Assembly (NCBI RefSeq): GCF_013778505.1
Contig: NZ_JAAOWU010000021.1
Coordinates: 1-64,000 of the forward strand
Source: Pseudomonas sivasensis
GTDB taxonomy: Bacteria; Pseudomonadota; Gammaproteobacteria; Pseudomonadales; Pseudomonadaceae
Direction: 5' to 3'
Length of the DNA: 64,000 bases
The position numbers and the translations under genes are program-made. The notes beneath the pieces were generated by a model, which made no database searches, had not been told where the DNA came from, and saw only the letters and a list, made by a program, of their open reading frames with translations. This document shows positions 43,931-53,323 of the stretch, in pieces (the first letter of the stretch is position 1; every line of letters starts with the position of its first letter).

Positions 43931-44052
43931 TGAGCAGGCTTGCCCTGCGCTGGGCTGCGAGCAGCCCCTAACTTGGCGACGCCGTTCCACCTGAGCGCCG
44001 CATCGTCCTTAGGGGGCGCTTCGCAGCCCGGCGCAGGGCAAGCCTGCTCACC
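43931..44052. repeat. Inverted repeat of the REP type between two immunity genes
   Basis: Left arm 43931-43968 (TGAGCAGGCTTGCCCTGCGC then GGGCTGCGAGCAGCCCC) and right arm 44013-44052, its near complement, around about 44 bases. GC-rich within AT-rich surroundings. The rest of 43802-44090 holds nothing I can name. Confidence 0.8.
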
Positions 44053-44090
44053 ACAGCGACTGCGATTTGTCAGTGGGAGTGGCGGTGTTG

Positions 44091-44507
44091 TTACCAAGTT
44101 GATGGGTCTTCGAGGCTGGCTTTTTGGAGGTCGTCTTTCCAGATTTCATTAGCTAGACGATAGATGTCTGCGAAGAAGCCTCGGGGGTTTTCTATTTCCG
44201 TTTCATCCCAAGCCATAGTTATATGTTCTTCATGATCGCTTTCGAATTCTTTAGCGAAGTCAAAGTCGGGTTTTTCGAGTGCCTCTTTTAATGCAGATAT
44301 CAATATGAAGCGATGTCTATATGATAGATATATAAGTTCTTTGAGAATATAGGAGCTTATGATTGTTTCTCTGTCTGTTTTATTATTGGGATCGTATTTC
44401 CGTAATTCTTTTCCAATAGTGTCCTCGAGGTCGTATATCGATAGCGCTCCTAATATATGAGAGATATTTGGGACGTAAGGGGTGTTCATAAATGGGCATT
44501 TAAGCAT
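44091..44507 (-). CDS. Candidate immunity protein for the Rhs toxin tip
   Basis: A 138-residue protein starting eight bases after the Rhs stop, the expected site of the cognate immunity gene. Helical, acidic, with LSYRHRFILISALKEAL in the middle and TMAWDETEIENPRGFFADIY near the end. AT-rich. The ribosome site is weak, suggesting coupling to the Rhs gene. A diverged copy lies at 43382. No known family recognised. Confidence 0.72.
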   Translation of the reverse strand: MLKCPFMNTPYVPNISHILGALSIYDLEDTIGKELRKYDPNNKTDRETIISSYILKELIYLSYRHRFILISALKEALEKPDFDFAKEFESDHEEHITMAWDETEIENPRGFFADIYRLANEIWKDDLQKASLEDPSTW

Positions 44508-44514
44508 TGCTTAC

Positions 44515-47500
44515 TCACTTAGGAAATGCGGTAAATGGTCGAGTTGGATTTTTTCTATCAAATCTGATCTCCGCTTTGTCCATGCTCTCAATGTACCTAG
44601 GATTATTTTTGTCCCTGCTGTTGGGTTTGTAGCCTCGTCCAGCGTCGGGTAACTCAACCACCACCACTGGGTTGCCCTTCATGTCAATTCCTGTAGGCGA
44701 TGGCGAGTTGCCCTGCATCCTGCCTAGCGCTTTATTTATAGCGTGAAGCTGCATTTTCCAAGATTTAAATTGGGAACTGGAGTTAATTTGTGCTCTCTTC
44801 CCAGTGGTTGGATTTGTGCCGTCGATGGATCGTTGCTTCAAAGCATGGTCTGGTATCTCTGGACCATGCTTTTCAGCAGCGTGCATGTTGTACTCTTGCT
44901 CCCAATTCAGCACTTTTCGTTTCGCATTTGCTTGTGTCAGTTCGTCTATTTTTGCCTGTCGTTCAGTCCGAGCGAGTTGGGGCAGGGCGGGGGTACCCTC
45001 ATTGGCGCTCGGCTTCGGATGGGCAGAAGTCGCATTAGGTTCACATCTGTCGTTAGGACAAGTACTCAATCCCAGCGGATCCACCCACCCCGTAGGATTA
45101 GGCACGTACTGGTACGCGTTGATCCCCCCCGCCAACTTCACCGGATCCGGCGTCAGGTAACGACCAACATCCGGATTGTAGTAGCGATGCCGGTTGTAAT
45201 GCAGCCCGCTTTCCTGATCAAAGTATTGACCCTGAAAGCGCAGCGGATTGTCGATTTTGCCTCTGTCGAGACGGCTGATCTGGCCGTAGGCGCGGTAGTG
45301 CGCGGACCAGACGATTTCGCCGTTCGGATCGGTCAGTTCCTGCGGTGTGCCGAGGTGGTCGAGTTGGTAGTGGTAGGGCTTGGTTTCCTCAGGACCCAAG
45401 CCTTCCAGCAGTGCCAACGGGCGGAAGCTGTCGGGTTCGTAGACATAGCTGCGGTGGCTATCCGCACGATGCTCGGCAATCAGCTTGTCGCCTTGCCAGA
45501 AAAACTCCGTGGTTAAACCGTCGACGGTTTTGCTGATACGCCGCCCGAACGGGTCATAGCGGTAGCTGGCGGTTTGGCCGTTAGGCTGGGTAATGCCAAT
45601 CAACCGGTGTTGGCAGTCGTAGCGGTATTCGGTGACCAGCGCGTGCCCACGGCCGCGCCGTTCGCGGATGAGGTTGCCGAAGGCGTCGTAGTCGTAATGC
45701 CGGTCGCCTTGGATCATCAGGCGGTTGCCGGCAACGATGTCGGGGCCGGGGCGGTCGTGCATGAGCAGGTTGCCGGCCGGGTTGTGGCCGAAGCGTTCCT
45801 GTAGGTCTTGGGAGTGATCGGCGCGGGTGAGGCGGCCTAGTGGGTCGTAGTGGTAGTGGTGTTCGCCTTTGCGGGTGTCGAGCAGGCGGGTGAGGTTGCC
45901 GGATCTGTCGTAGTCGTATTGGCGTTGGAGCAGGTGGTGTTCTTGCTGCGTTACGGCATGGGCGTGCAGGCGGTGTTGGTCGTCGTAGTGGTAGTGGCTG
46001 AGCAGTTGGCCTTGTTGGCGTTGGTGTTCCTGGCCGGCTTTGAACAGGTGCGAAGTGAGGGTTTTGCCGTTGAGTTCGACGGTGGCGAGGTGGCCGCCTT
46101 TGCTGTGGTTGAAGGTGAGGCGGTTGTTGTCCGGCAGGCGCAGGTGTTGAAGTTGGCCGCAGGCGTCGTAGCCATAACGCAAGGTGCCCCAGCCTTGATG
46201 CTCGGCGGTGAGGCGGTTTTGCTGGTCGTACTCGTAGGCCAGCGCCCAGTGGCCGTCGTCGACGCTGAGGAGATTGCCTTGGCGGTCGTAGGCGTAATCG
46301 GTCTTGCTGCCGTCGGGTAGCGTTTTTCTTACGAGGCGTCCGGCGTAATCGCGTTCATAACGCGTGACGAGCTGACTGCCGTCGTCGCCGTGTTCGGTTT
46401 TTTCCTGCAGGTTGCCGTTGAGGTCGTAGACGTAGGCGGTACGTTGCCCATCAAACCCGACTTCCTGCTGGATCAGGCCGTTGGGGTGGTAATCCAGCCG
46501 GTAGGTTTCGCCGACTTCGTTTTCAATTTCGGTCAGCAGTAGACGGACGTTGTCGTAGCGATAGTTGACCTGAGTGCCATCGGCGTTGATGCGACGGCTG
46601 ATCAGGTGCAGGCCGTCGGCGTATTCGTAACGGGTAATGCGCCCCAATTCATCGCGTTCGGCGGTGATTTTTCCGTAGGGGTTGTAGCTGTATTCCCGCG
46701 TTGCGCCGCCGGGCAGGACAATACGAACCAATCGACCGACTGCATCCCACTGATACTGGGTCAGCGCGCCATGTTCATCCTCGCGGGCAATCTGCCGGCC
46801 CAGGTCGTCGTAGCGATAACGCTTGATCCCACCATTGGGCAGTTGCTCTTCAACTCGTTGGCCGCGTTCATTCCACACCAACCGCTGACAACTGTGATCG
46901 GGATGCCAAACGCCAATCAGTTGCCCGTATTTGTTGTAGCTGTAGTCGGTGATATGGCCGTCGGGATCGGTCCTACGGGTAACGTCGCCCTGGTCGTTAC
47001 GCTCGTACTTCCAGACCGCTGAGCCACGCCTTACAACCCGTACGAAGCCATTGTCATGCTCGTAGGACGTTGGCTCATCGTCTCCAGGAAAGAGCGCCAC
47101 CAAACGTCCGGCATCGTCGTACTGATACGCCGTTACTGCACCGAGCGGATCCTGCTCGACCGTCAGTCGACCCTGGGCATCGTAGGATTTGAAATGCTTA
47201 GCGCCGTCCGGATCGATGCGCTGCACCAGCCGTGCGCGGTCGTCGTGGACGTAAATTTCCTGGCTATCATCGGCGTTGTGAACGACAACACTGCCGTCGT
47301 CCCCCCAGACATACCGCGTATCCATCTGCGAAAAACTGGCCCAATGCCGGACACATCGCGCCGCTTTGCCGGACCGTTCCCACGCCCAAAAGAAACTCGC
47401 CCCACCGGCCAGACCGCGCTCAAGAATCACGTGCTGATCGTCGTAGCGGTAAACCTCGCTTTCGCCTACCGCATTGGTCGCCGAGACCAATCGGCCAATG

Positions 47501-49341
47501 TCGTCATAGGCGTAGGAAACAACACTCTGTTCAGTGATCCAGGCGTAAGGCTCAAGTCCCTTGGCCCGCTGAACCTGGTAGTCCACCGCCATGATGCGGC
47601 CCGACTCGTAACGCAAGAACAGCGAAGAACCCGCACCGTTATCCAGCCGTTCAATGCGCCCTGAAAAGTCTCGGGAAATCCGCAGCCGGTTGTCGTACGC
47701 ATCACTGATCGAGACCAACGCCCCGTTGCGAAAGTGATAAAACCGCGACGCCTGGGCCAACACCAACTCATCCGGCGACGCGCCTAAATAGATCGCTGCT
47801 TCGGCCAGGCTGTTGGTGATCGAGGGGCGAGCCACCGTTGGCAAGGGCAGGGTGGTCGAACGGTTTTCATGGTCCGTCCACGTCACGGAATCGCCTGACA
47901 CAACAAGCCGATGCGCCAGCGAATGACTCCATCCAAACCCCAGCCCACAATCCACTTCCACCGCACTGGTGCGATACAACCGCGTCCACTCGAACGGCAA
48001 AATCCCGTCCAACGTGCCATCGGTGAGCGTGAGCAATTCCTCCCCGGTAACCATCGACACGGGGCAGCCGTTGGTTACCGTCTTATTCGAAGAAGCCGCC
48101 GCATCGCCCTTCGGATTCGTCGATACAGCAGGCACGTCATCGACAGGCTCCTGCCTGACCAACGCCGTCTTCTGTCTCCTGTTACGAACCGCCGGCACCG
48201 GGTTGGAAATCAACTGATCCCCAGCCTTCAACGGTGCAACCGGCACCGCCTTGATCGGCGTCGCCGCACTGCTCAACAACAACGGCTTGAGCGCCTCGGC
48301 ATGGGCATCCAGCTTCGGCCCCACAAGCTGCTTGGCCAGCAACTCCAATAACGCCCGCGCGCGGCCGGATTTGATCGAACTCAGCGTCTGCGCACCCACG
48401 CGTACCGCCACACCTGTGCCCGCCGTCGCCCACATCAGCAGCAGGTTGATCAGCACTTCACCGGTGATCTCGCCCAGTAATTCATACATGTCTGGCGGCG
48501 GTAGCAGACGTATCCAACTGACGATCGCCGAGACATAGATGAACAGCAGTGGCTCATCGCTCAGCACCAGCAAGCCCTTGGCAATCGCGTCTGCACCCTG
48601 TTTCAGCAGCTCATCAAGCTCGGCCTGGGAGAGGTAGTGCAGCAGCTTCTCGCTATTCGCTTTGAGATCGGCGAGCAGGTCATAGAGCTGGGTGATGTTG
48701 TCCCACAGGTTGTAGAGCGCATTGGCCATCCCGGTTGAAAACGCCACGCCCTGCATCGCGCTGCGTTCCAAGGGTGTGGCGTTGGCAAAGTCTTGCCATT
48801 GGAGTTGGAACGTCTCCGTCCACTCATCCCGCAGACGACCCTCCAACCCCGCAATCACCGTCTGATAAGACGCATACAGCGCCTTGACGTGATCCTTGGA
48901 AACGTTGGGATAGAAGGTGATTTGGTAGAGCTGGTTGCGATCACACTCGGTGATTTCGAGGATGCCGCTGGGGCCGATGGTTCGATACAGCGGCAGACCC
49001 ATCGGGCTGCCGTCCGCCGCGATGGCTTGCAGCATCACCGGCGTATTGCCGATAGGCACGAAGCGCGTGCTTTCGAACATATGCACCAAGGTCAACGAGC
49101 CTTGGGCACTGCACATCGCAACTGTTTTGCTCGGGGCTTTGGAAGAAACCGGCGCGACCAGCGCCACCTCGCCCCCCACCTTGAAGACCTGCTCGACGTC
49201 CAATGCCGAACCGCTCCAGAAGCTTTCGGCCCAGGTATCAAAGGTGTTCAGGCAATGACGGAAGTCCCCAAAGACGCGCTCAACATCCGGCGCCTCGGGA
49301 TCCATGGGTGCCAGGACAAAGCTGGCAATGACGGGAATCAA
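44515..49341 (-). CDS. Rhs-family polymorphic toxin with variable C-terminal tip
   Basis: A 1608-residue protein. N-terminal part about 1-400 with a hydrophobic region (about 260-320). A DUF6531-type segment follows (CPVSMVTGEELLTLTDG, about 420), then YD/RHS repeats forming the cocoon (about 560-1380) and the core end YNPDVGRYLTPDP to DPLGL at about 1425. The last 183 residues are the variable toxin: HAAEKHGPEIPDHALKQR, SSQFKSW-MQLHAI and VVVVELPDAGRGY. I do not recognise the toxin family; a nuclease is possible. No PAAR domain. Start is TTG at 49341 after a TGA; an ATG at 49305 is an alternative. Probably a type VI cargo, but no VgrG or Eag gene is adjacent. Confidence 0.88.
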   Translation of the reverse strand: MIPVIASFVLAPMDPEAPDVERVFGDFRHCLNTFDTWAESFWSGSALDVEQVFKVGGEVALVAPVSSKAPSKTVAMCSAQGSLTLVHMFESTRFVPIGNTPVMLQAIAADGSPMGLPLYRTIGPSGILEITECDRNQLYQITFYPNVSKDHVKALYASYQTVIAGLEGRLRDEWTETFQLQWQDFANATPLERSAMQGVAFSTGMANALYNLWDNITQLYDLLADLKANSEKLLHYLSQAELDELLKQGADAIAKGLLVLSDEPLLFIYVSAIVSWIRLLPPPDMYELLGEITGEVLINLLLMWATAGTGVAVRVGAQTLSSIKSGRARALLELLAKQLVGPKLDAHAEALKPLLLSSAATPIKAVPVAPLKAGDQLISNPVPAVRNRRQKTALVRQEPVDDVPAVSTNPKGDAAASSNKTVTNGCPVSMVTGEELLTLTDGTLDGILPFEWTRLYRTSAVEVDCGLGFGWSHSLAHRLVVSGDSVTWTDHENRSTTLPLPTVARPSITNSLAEAAIYLGASPDELVLAQASRFYHFRNGALVSISDAYDNRLRISRDFSGRIERLDNGAGSSLFLRYESGRIMAVDYQVQRAKGLEPYAWITEQSVVSYAYDDIGRLVSATNAVGESEVYRYDDQHVILERGLAGGASFFWAWERSGKAARCVRHWASFSQMDTRYVWGDDGSVVVHNADDSQEIYVHDDRARLVQRIDPDGAKHFKSYDAQGRLTVEQDPLGAVTAYQYDDAGRLVALFPGDDEPTSYEHDNGFVRVVRRGSAVWKYERNDQGDVTRRTDPDGHITDYSYNKYGQLIGVWHPDHSCQRLVWNERGQRVEEQLPNGGIKRYRYDDLGRQIAREDEHGALTQYQWDAVGRLVRIVLPGGATREYSYNPYGKITAERDELGRITRYEYADGLHLISRRINADGTQVNYRYDNVRLLLTEIENEVGETYRLDYHPNGLIQQEVGFDGQRTAYVYDLNGNLQEKTEHGDDGSQLVTRYERDYAGRLVRKTLPDGSKTDYAYDRQGNLLSVDDGHWALAYEYDQQNRLTAEHQGWGTLRYGYDACGQLQHLRLPDNNRLTFNHSKGGHLATVELNGKTLTSHLFKAGQEHQRQQGQLLSHYHYDDQHRLHAHAVTQQEHHLLQRQYDYDRSGNLTRLLDTRKGEHHYHYDPLGRLTRADHSQDLQERFGHNPAGNLLMHDRPGPDIVAGNRLMIQGDRHYDYDAFGNLIRERRGRGHALVTEYRYDCQHRLIGITQPNGQTASYRYDPFGRRISKTVDGLTTEFFWQGDKLIAEHRADSHRSYVYEPDSFRPLALLEGLGPEETKPYHYQLDHLGTPQELTDPNGEIVWSAHYRAYGQISRLDRGKIDNPLRFQGQYFDQESGLHYNRHRYYNPDVGRYLTPDPVKLAGGINAYQYVPNPTGWVDPLGLSTCPNDRCEPNATSAHPKPSANEGTPALPQLARTERQAKIDELTQANAKRKVLNWEQEYNMHAAEKHGPEIPDHALKQRSIDGTNPTTGKRAQINSSSQFKSWKMQLHAINKALGRMQGNSPSPTGIDMKGNPVVVVELPDAGRGYKPNSRDKNNPRYIESMDKAEIRFDRKNPTRPFTAFPK

Positions 49342-49586
49342 AAGACAGCCCCATCAGTTGGGGCCTTAACGAAAAAAACCATCTGCAATCCCTCGCACTG
49401 TGTATTCAGGCGAGGGACTTTGCAGGCGTTTTCCGCAGCGGGGAGTAGCGCTTATCCGGCGCTTGCGTGGGAAGTTTCCGCGGCGTTTCCCCCCCTTCGG
49501 TCATACAGCAGGCAGGGACGCGAACCCGCGTTAGACTTACCGGTCAATATCCGCAACGCTTGGCCCATCGTCCTCAAGGAAGCCCC

Positions 49587-50672
49587 ATGTCCCCACGCCG
49601 CCTGATCCTGTGCCTCATCCCCTTGCTGGTGCTGGCCGGTTGCTCCACTTCACGCGGTCCGCAGCAACCGGAGCGCAGCGAGGCCGAGGTGAAGGCGCAG
49701 ATCGTGCGTCTGCTTCCAGCCAAGGTGGCGGATCGCAATGGTTGGGCCCAAGACATCTACACCGCTTTCGACACCCAAAAGATCTACCCCAGCACCGAGA
49801 ATATTTGCGCTGTGCTGGCGGTGACTGAGCAGGAGTCCACTTATCAGGTGGACCCACCCGTGCCCAATATGGGCAAGATCGCCCAGGACGAAATCCTGCG
49901 CCGCGCCGGCAAAGTGCATGTGCCGGCCTTCGTGGTGCGCAGCGCGCTGCAATTGAAGTCGCCCACCGGAAAGTCCTACGCCGACCGGTTGAGTGCGGCA
50001 CGTACGGAGAAAGACCTCAGCGCCATCTTCGACGACTTCATCAGCATGGTGCCCTTGGGCAATACGTTGTTTGGTGGCTTCAACCCTGTGCACACCGCTG
50101 GCCCCATGCAGGTCAGCATCGATTTTGCGCAGAAACAGGCGCGGGGTTATCCCTACACGGTGGACGGCACGATTCGTCGGGAGGTCTTCACTCGGCGTGG
50201 CGGCATGTACTTTGGCATCGCCCACTTGCTCGGTTATCCGGTGAATTACGACCAGCCGCTGTACCGTTTTGCCGACTTCAACGCGGGCTGGTATGCGAGC
50301 CGCAATGCGGCGTTCCAGGCAGCGGTCAGCCGTGCTTCAGGGGCTGAGTTGGCGCTGGATGGGGACTTGATCCGCTATGGATCACTGCTGCCGGGCACCA
50401 CCGAACTGGCGGTGCGCTCCCTGGGCGCCAAGCTGGACATGCGTAACCCCAGCATCCGCAGCCAACTGGAGCAGGGCGAGCAGTTGGATTTTGAGGACAC
50501 CACCCTTTACAAGCGTGTATTTGCGTTGGCTGACAAGGCTGCTGGTAAACCGATGCCTCGGGCGATCCTGCCGGGCATCGTGCTCAAGAGTCCAAAGATC
50601 ACTCGCAACCTGACCACGGCATGGTTTGCCAAGCGGGTGGATGAGCGGTTTCAGCGCTGTATGAAGCGCTGA
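49587..50672 (+). CDS. DUF1615 lipoprotein
   Basis: A 361-residue lipoprotein: MSPRRLILCLIPLLVLAGC (Cys at 19) after a clear AAGGA site. The mature part matches my memory of DUF1615: VLAVTEQESTYQVDPPVPN near 78, GPMQVSIDFAQ near 173, FADFNAGWYASRNAAFQ near 232. The E-S-TY and GPMQV pattern resembles lysozyme-like transglycosylase folds, so peptidoglycan binding is possible. Function unknown. Tail to tail with the next gene, stops adjacent. Confidence 0.83.
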   Translation: MSPRRLILCLIPLLVLAGCSTSRGPQQPERSEAEVKAQIVRLLPAKVADRNGWAQDIYTAFDTQKIYPSTENICAVLAVTEQESTYQVDPPVPNMGKIAQDEILRRAGKVHVPAFVVRSALQLKSPTGKSYADRLSAARTEKDLSAIFDDFISMVPLGNTLFGGFNPVHTAGPMQVSIDFAQKQARGYPYTVDGTIRREVFTRRGGMYFGIAHLLGYPVNYDQPLYRFADFNAGWYASRNAAFQAAVSRASGAELALDGDLIRYGSLLPGTTELAVRSLGAKLDMRNPSIRSQLEQGEQLDFEDTTLYKRVFALADKAAGKPMPRAILPGIVLKSPKITRNLTTAWFAKRVDERFQRCMKR

Positions 50673-51512
50673 TCACCTTTGTGGCGAGGGGGCCAGAGGA
50701 CGCTCACTGGCCACAGGACGCCTGCCCCTCACGACAAACTTACGCCACAGCCAAACCCACAACCACACCACCGGGAACGCCAGGATCACGAACGGCAGCA
50801 CATAGCTGGCGCGTTCCAAGGCATCTGCGGTGCCCTCTACCAGATTAGTCCCCAGGTTGCTGAACATCCGGCTGAAGCGTGAAGCTTGGTTCGCGCCATC
50901 GGATGAGCGGAAGTTCAAGGTGACGCGGTTGGTGTCGAGACGACGTTGCTGGCCGGCGGCAATCTGGGCAAGTTCCTGCAGGTCGTTTTCAATGCCGGCC
51001 TGTTCCTTGCTCAAGGCGATCAGGTCGCTAACGGTGATGTCCTTGCGCTTGGCCAGTTCGTCGAGACGTTGTTGCTGGGCCTGCAGGCGGGCTTGGCGGC
51101 GGTTTACATCGGCAACTGCGTCGGCCAGGTCTTCGGCGGTGGTGATGCGCTGGCCAAGTGTGCCGCCTTCAGCCGCCATGGCGGCTATCGGTTCCACACC
51201 CGTTGGTGCGATGCGCAAGATGATCTCGCCACCGCTACCGTCTTCGGTGATACCCAGGATATTGCACGCGCCAAACCTCGCTGTTTCACACGCCTCACGG
51301 GTGGCCTGCATCCTCGGCGCGAGCAGGGCGCCGGGCAGGGCCAGGGTCAATTCATGCTCATAGGCCAATTGGGCACCGGCTTTGCCTTGTTCACCGTTGA
51401 TCACCGTGGCGCGAGAGTGATCCTTGGGCGAGCAGCCGGCCAGGGCCAGGCCGGTCAGCAAGATCAACAGTGGCACGCGAAGCGATTTAAGGTTGCCGTC
51501 CGGATGGCGCAT
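50673..51512 (-). CDS. DUF4349 lipoprotein
   Basis: A 279-residue lipoprotein. The ATG at 51512 has AAGGA seven bases upstream; 110 residues of open frame before it have no support. Lipobox LAGC (Cys near 27), a coiled coil (about 130-195, RRQARLQAQQQRLDELAKRK), then one membrane segment near the C-terminus (SYVLPFVILAFPVVWLWVWL) with a basic tail. This is the DUF4349 layout. Probably an envelope protein with no known function. Confidence 0.8.
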   Translation of the reverse strand: MRHPDGNLKSLRVPLLILLTGLALAGCSPKDHSRATVINGEQGKAGAQLAYEHELTLALPGALLAPRMQATREACETARFGACNILGITEDGSGGEIILRIAPTGVEPIAAMAAEGGTLGQRITTAEDLADAVADVNRRQARLQAQQQRLDELAKRKDITVSDLIALSKEQAGIENDLQELAQIAAGQQRRLDTNRVTLNFRSSDGANQASRFSRMFSNLGTNLVEGTADALERASYVLPFVILAFPVVWLWVWLWRKFVVRGRRPVASERPLAPSPQR

Positions 51513-51667
51513 TGCAGTTCCTTGAGGTGTGCGGGGAAATTGGCGGCGATTAAAGCGGGTCTGGCGGATTAACGCAAAGCATCGCGCAAGATTTGCGCAA
51601 CTGATGGTGATGGCTACCGTTTGGAGCGTGGCGTACATGTCAAACCTGACGCCAAGGAAGAACTGCC

Positions 51668-52090
51668 ATGATTGCTCGCGCCGTGCCTGAAGGTTTTGCC
51701 CCTCTGCCTCGTAGCAGCCCATTGCTCGACCTGCTTGGCCCTGCGTATTGCCGGGGGGAGGGATTGCAACTGGAAGTCGGCCTGCGCGCCGACAATCGCC
51801 ACGCCAATGGGCGCGGCACGGTGCATGGCGGGGTCTTGGCAACCCTGGCGGATATCGGCATGGGCTACGCGATGGCGTTTTCCAGTGAGCCGCCGTTGCC
51901 GCTGATTACTGCGAGCATGACCGTGGATTACCTGGGAGCGGTGCAGGTGGGCGAGTGGATTACCGTGCGCTTGGAGCATCACAAGCGTGGGCGGCAGATG
52001 GCGTTTGGGACGGTGAGTTTGCAGGTGGGGGAGAAGGTTGTGGCGCGGGCGAATGCGGTGTTTGCGGTGCCTCAGTCTGACACCCAATGA
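51668..52090 (+). CDS. PaaI-type hotdog thioesterase
   Basis: A 140-residue hotdog-fold protein: NGRGTVHGGVLATLADIGMG near 47 contains the HGG motif and acidic residue of PaaI-type acyl-CoA thioesterases; TASMTVDYLGAVQVGEWI and FGTVSLQVGEKVVARANAVF follow. AAGGA upstream. Probably hydrolyses an acyl-CoA; substrate unknown. Confidence 0.87.
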   Translation: MIARAVPEGFAPLPRSSPLLDLLGPAYCRGEGLQLEVGLRADNRHANGRGTVHGGVLATLADIGMGYAMAFSSEPPLPLITASMTVDYLGAVQVGEWITVRLEHHKRGRQMAFGTVSLQVGEKVVARANAVFAVPQSDTQ

Positions 52091-52099
52091 AGATCTGAT

Positions 52100-52127
52100 G
52101 TGGGAGGGGGGCAAGCCCCCTCCTGCA
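52100..52127. repeat. REP-type hairpin
   Basis: TGTGGGAGGGGGGCAAGCCC then CCTCC: a compact single REP hairpin of the same class as the arrays at 29148 and 60151. It lies between converging genes and may also act as a terminator. Confidence 0.75.
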
Positions 52128-52130
52128 TTA

Positions 52131-53312
52131 TCAGCCGCGTTCGAGGGCGAGGGCTACGCCTTGGCCGCCACCGATGCACAGCGTTGCGAGGCCTTTCTTG
52201 GCGTCGCGCTTGATCATTTCATGCAGCAGGGTCACCAGCACGCGGCAGCCTGAAGCGCCGATGGGGTGTCCGATGGCAATGGCGCCGCCGTTGACGTTGA
52301 CCTTTTCGGCATCCCATTCCAGCTCTTTGCCCACTGCCAACGCTTGAGCGGCGAAGGCTTCGTTGGCTTCGATCAGGTCCAGGTCACTCAGTTTCCAGCC
52401 AGCTTTATCCAGGCATCGACGGGTGGCCGAGACCGGGCCGATGCCCATGATCGCCGGGTCGACGCCGGCGTTGGCGTAGCTGGCAATTCGCGCCAATACC
52501 GGCAGGCCGAGGGCCTTGGCTTTGTCGGCACTCATCAGCAGCACCGCTGCGGCGCCGTCATTGAGGCTTGAGGCGTTGCCGGCCGTGACGCTGCCGTCTT
52601 TCTTGAACGCTGGTTTAAGCTTGGCCAGGGATTCGGCGGTGGTGCCGGCGCGCGGCTGTTCATCCACGGCGAAGGACACGGGGTCGCCCTTGCGCTGGGG
52701 GATCAGGATCGGTGTGATTTCGTCCGCAAAGCGCCCGGCTTCGATGGCCGCGCTGGCTTTTTGCTGGGATGCGGCAGCGAAAGCGTCCTGGGCTTCACGG
52801 CTGATGTTGTACTTGTCCACCAGGTTTTCGGCGGTGATGCCCATGTGGTAGTCGTTGAACGCATCCCACAGGCCATCGGTGATCATGCTGTCGACCATTT
52901 TGGCGTGGCCCATGCGCAAACCGGTACGTGCCGCGGGCAATACGTACGGGGCAAGGCTCATGTTCTCCATGCCGCCGGCGATGATCACGTCCGCGTCGCC
53001 GCAACGGATGGCTTGGGCGCCGAGGTGAAGAGCCTTGAGGCCTGAGCCGCAGACCTTGTTCAGGGTCAGGGCGGGCACGGCGTGGGGCAGGCCGGCGAGG
53101 ATCGACGCCTGGCGCGCCGGGTTCTGGCCTGAGCCTGCGGTAAGTACCTGGCCAAGGATCACTTCATCCACTTGAGCCGGGTCCAGGCCGGTCTGCTCCA
53201 GCAGGCGACGGATCACGGCGGCGCCCAGTTCCGGCGCCGGGATGCTGGCCAGGGAACCTTGAAAGCTGCCCACGGCGGTGCGGGTGGCAGCAACAATCAC
53301 GACGTCTTGCAT
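52131..53312 (-). CDS. atoB: Acetyl-CoA acetyltransferase (thiolase)
   Basis: A 393-residue thiolase. Nucleophilic Cys in NKVCGSGLKAL (about 88), His in AIGHPIGASGCR (about 349) and the C-terminal Cys in CIGGGQGVALA (about 379). GAGGA precedes the ATG at 53312. Last gene of the dhcA-dhcB-atoB operon; it would split acetoacetyl-CoA-type products into acetyl-CoA. Confidence 0.93.
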   Translation of the reverse strand: MQDVVIVAATRTAVGSFQGSLASIPAPELGAAVIRRLLEQTGLDPAQVDEVILGQVLTAGSGQNPARQASILAGLPHAVPALTLNKVCGSGLKALHLGAQAIRCGDADVIIAGGMENMSLAPYVLPAARTGLRMGHAKMVDSMITDGLWDAFNDYHMGITAENLVDKYNISREAQDAFAAASQQKASAAIEAGRFADEITPILIPQRKGDPVSFAVDEQPRAGTTAESLAKLKPAFKKDGSVTAGNASSLNDGAAAVLLMSADKAKALGLPVLARIASYANAGVDPAIMGIGPVSATRRCLDKAGWKLSDLDLIEANEAFAAQALAVGKELEWDAEKVNVNGGAIAIGHPIGASGCRVLVTLLHEMIKRDAKKGLATLCIGGGQGVALALERG

Positions 53313-53323
53313 GGAATCTGTCC

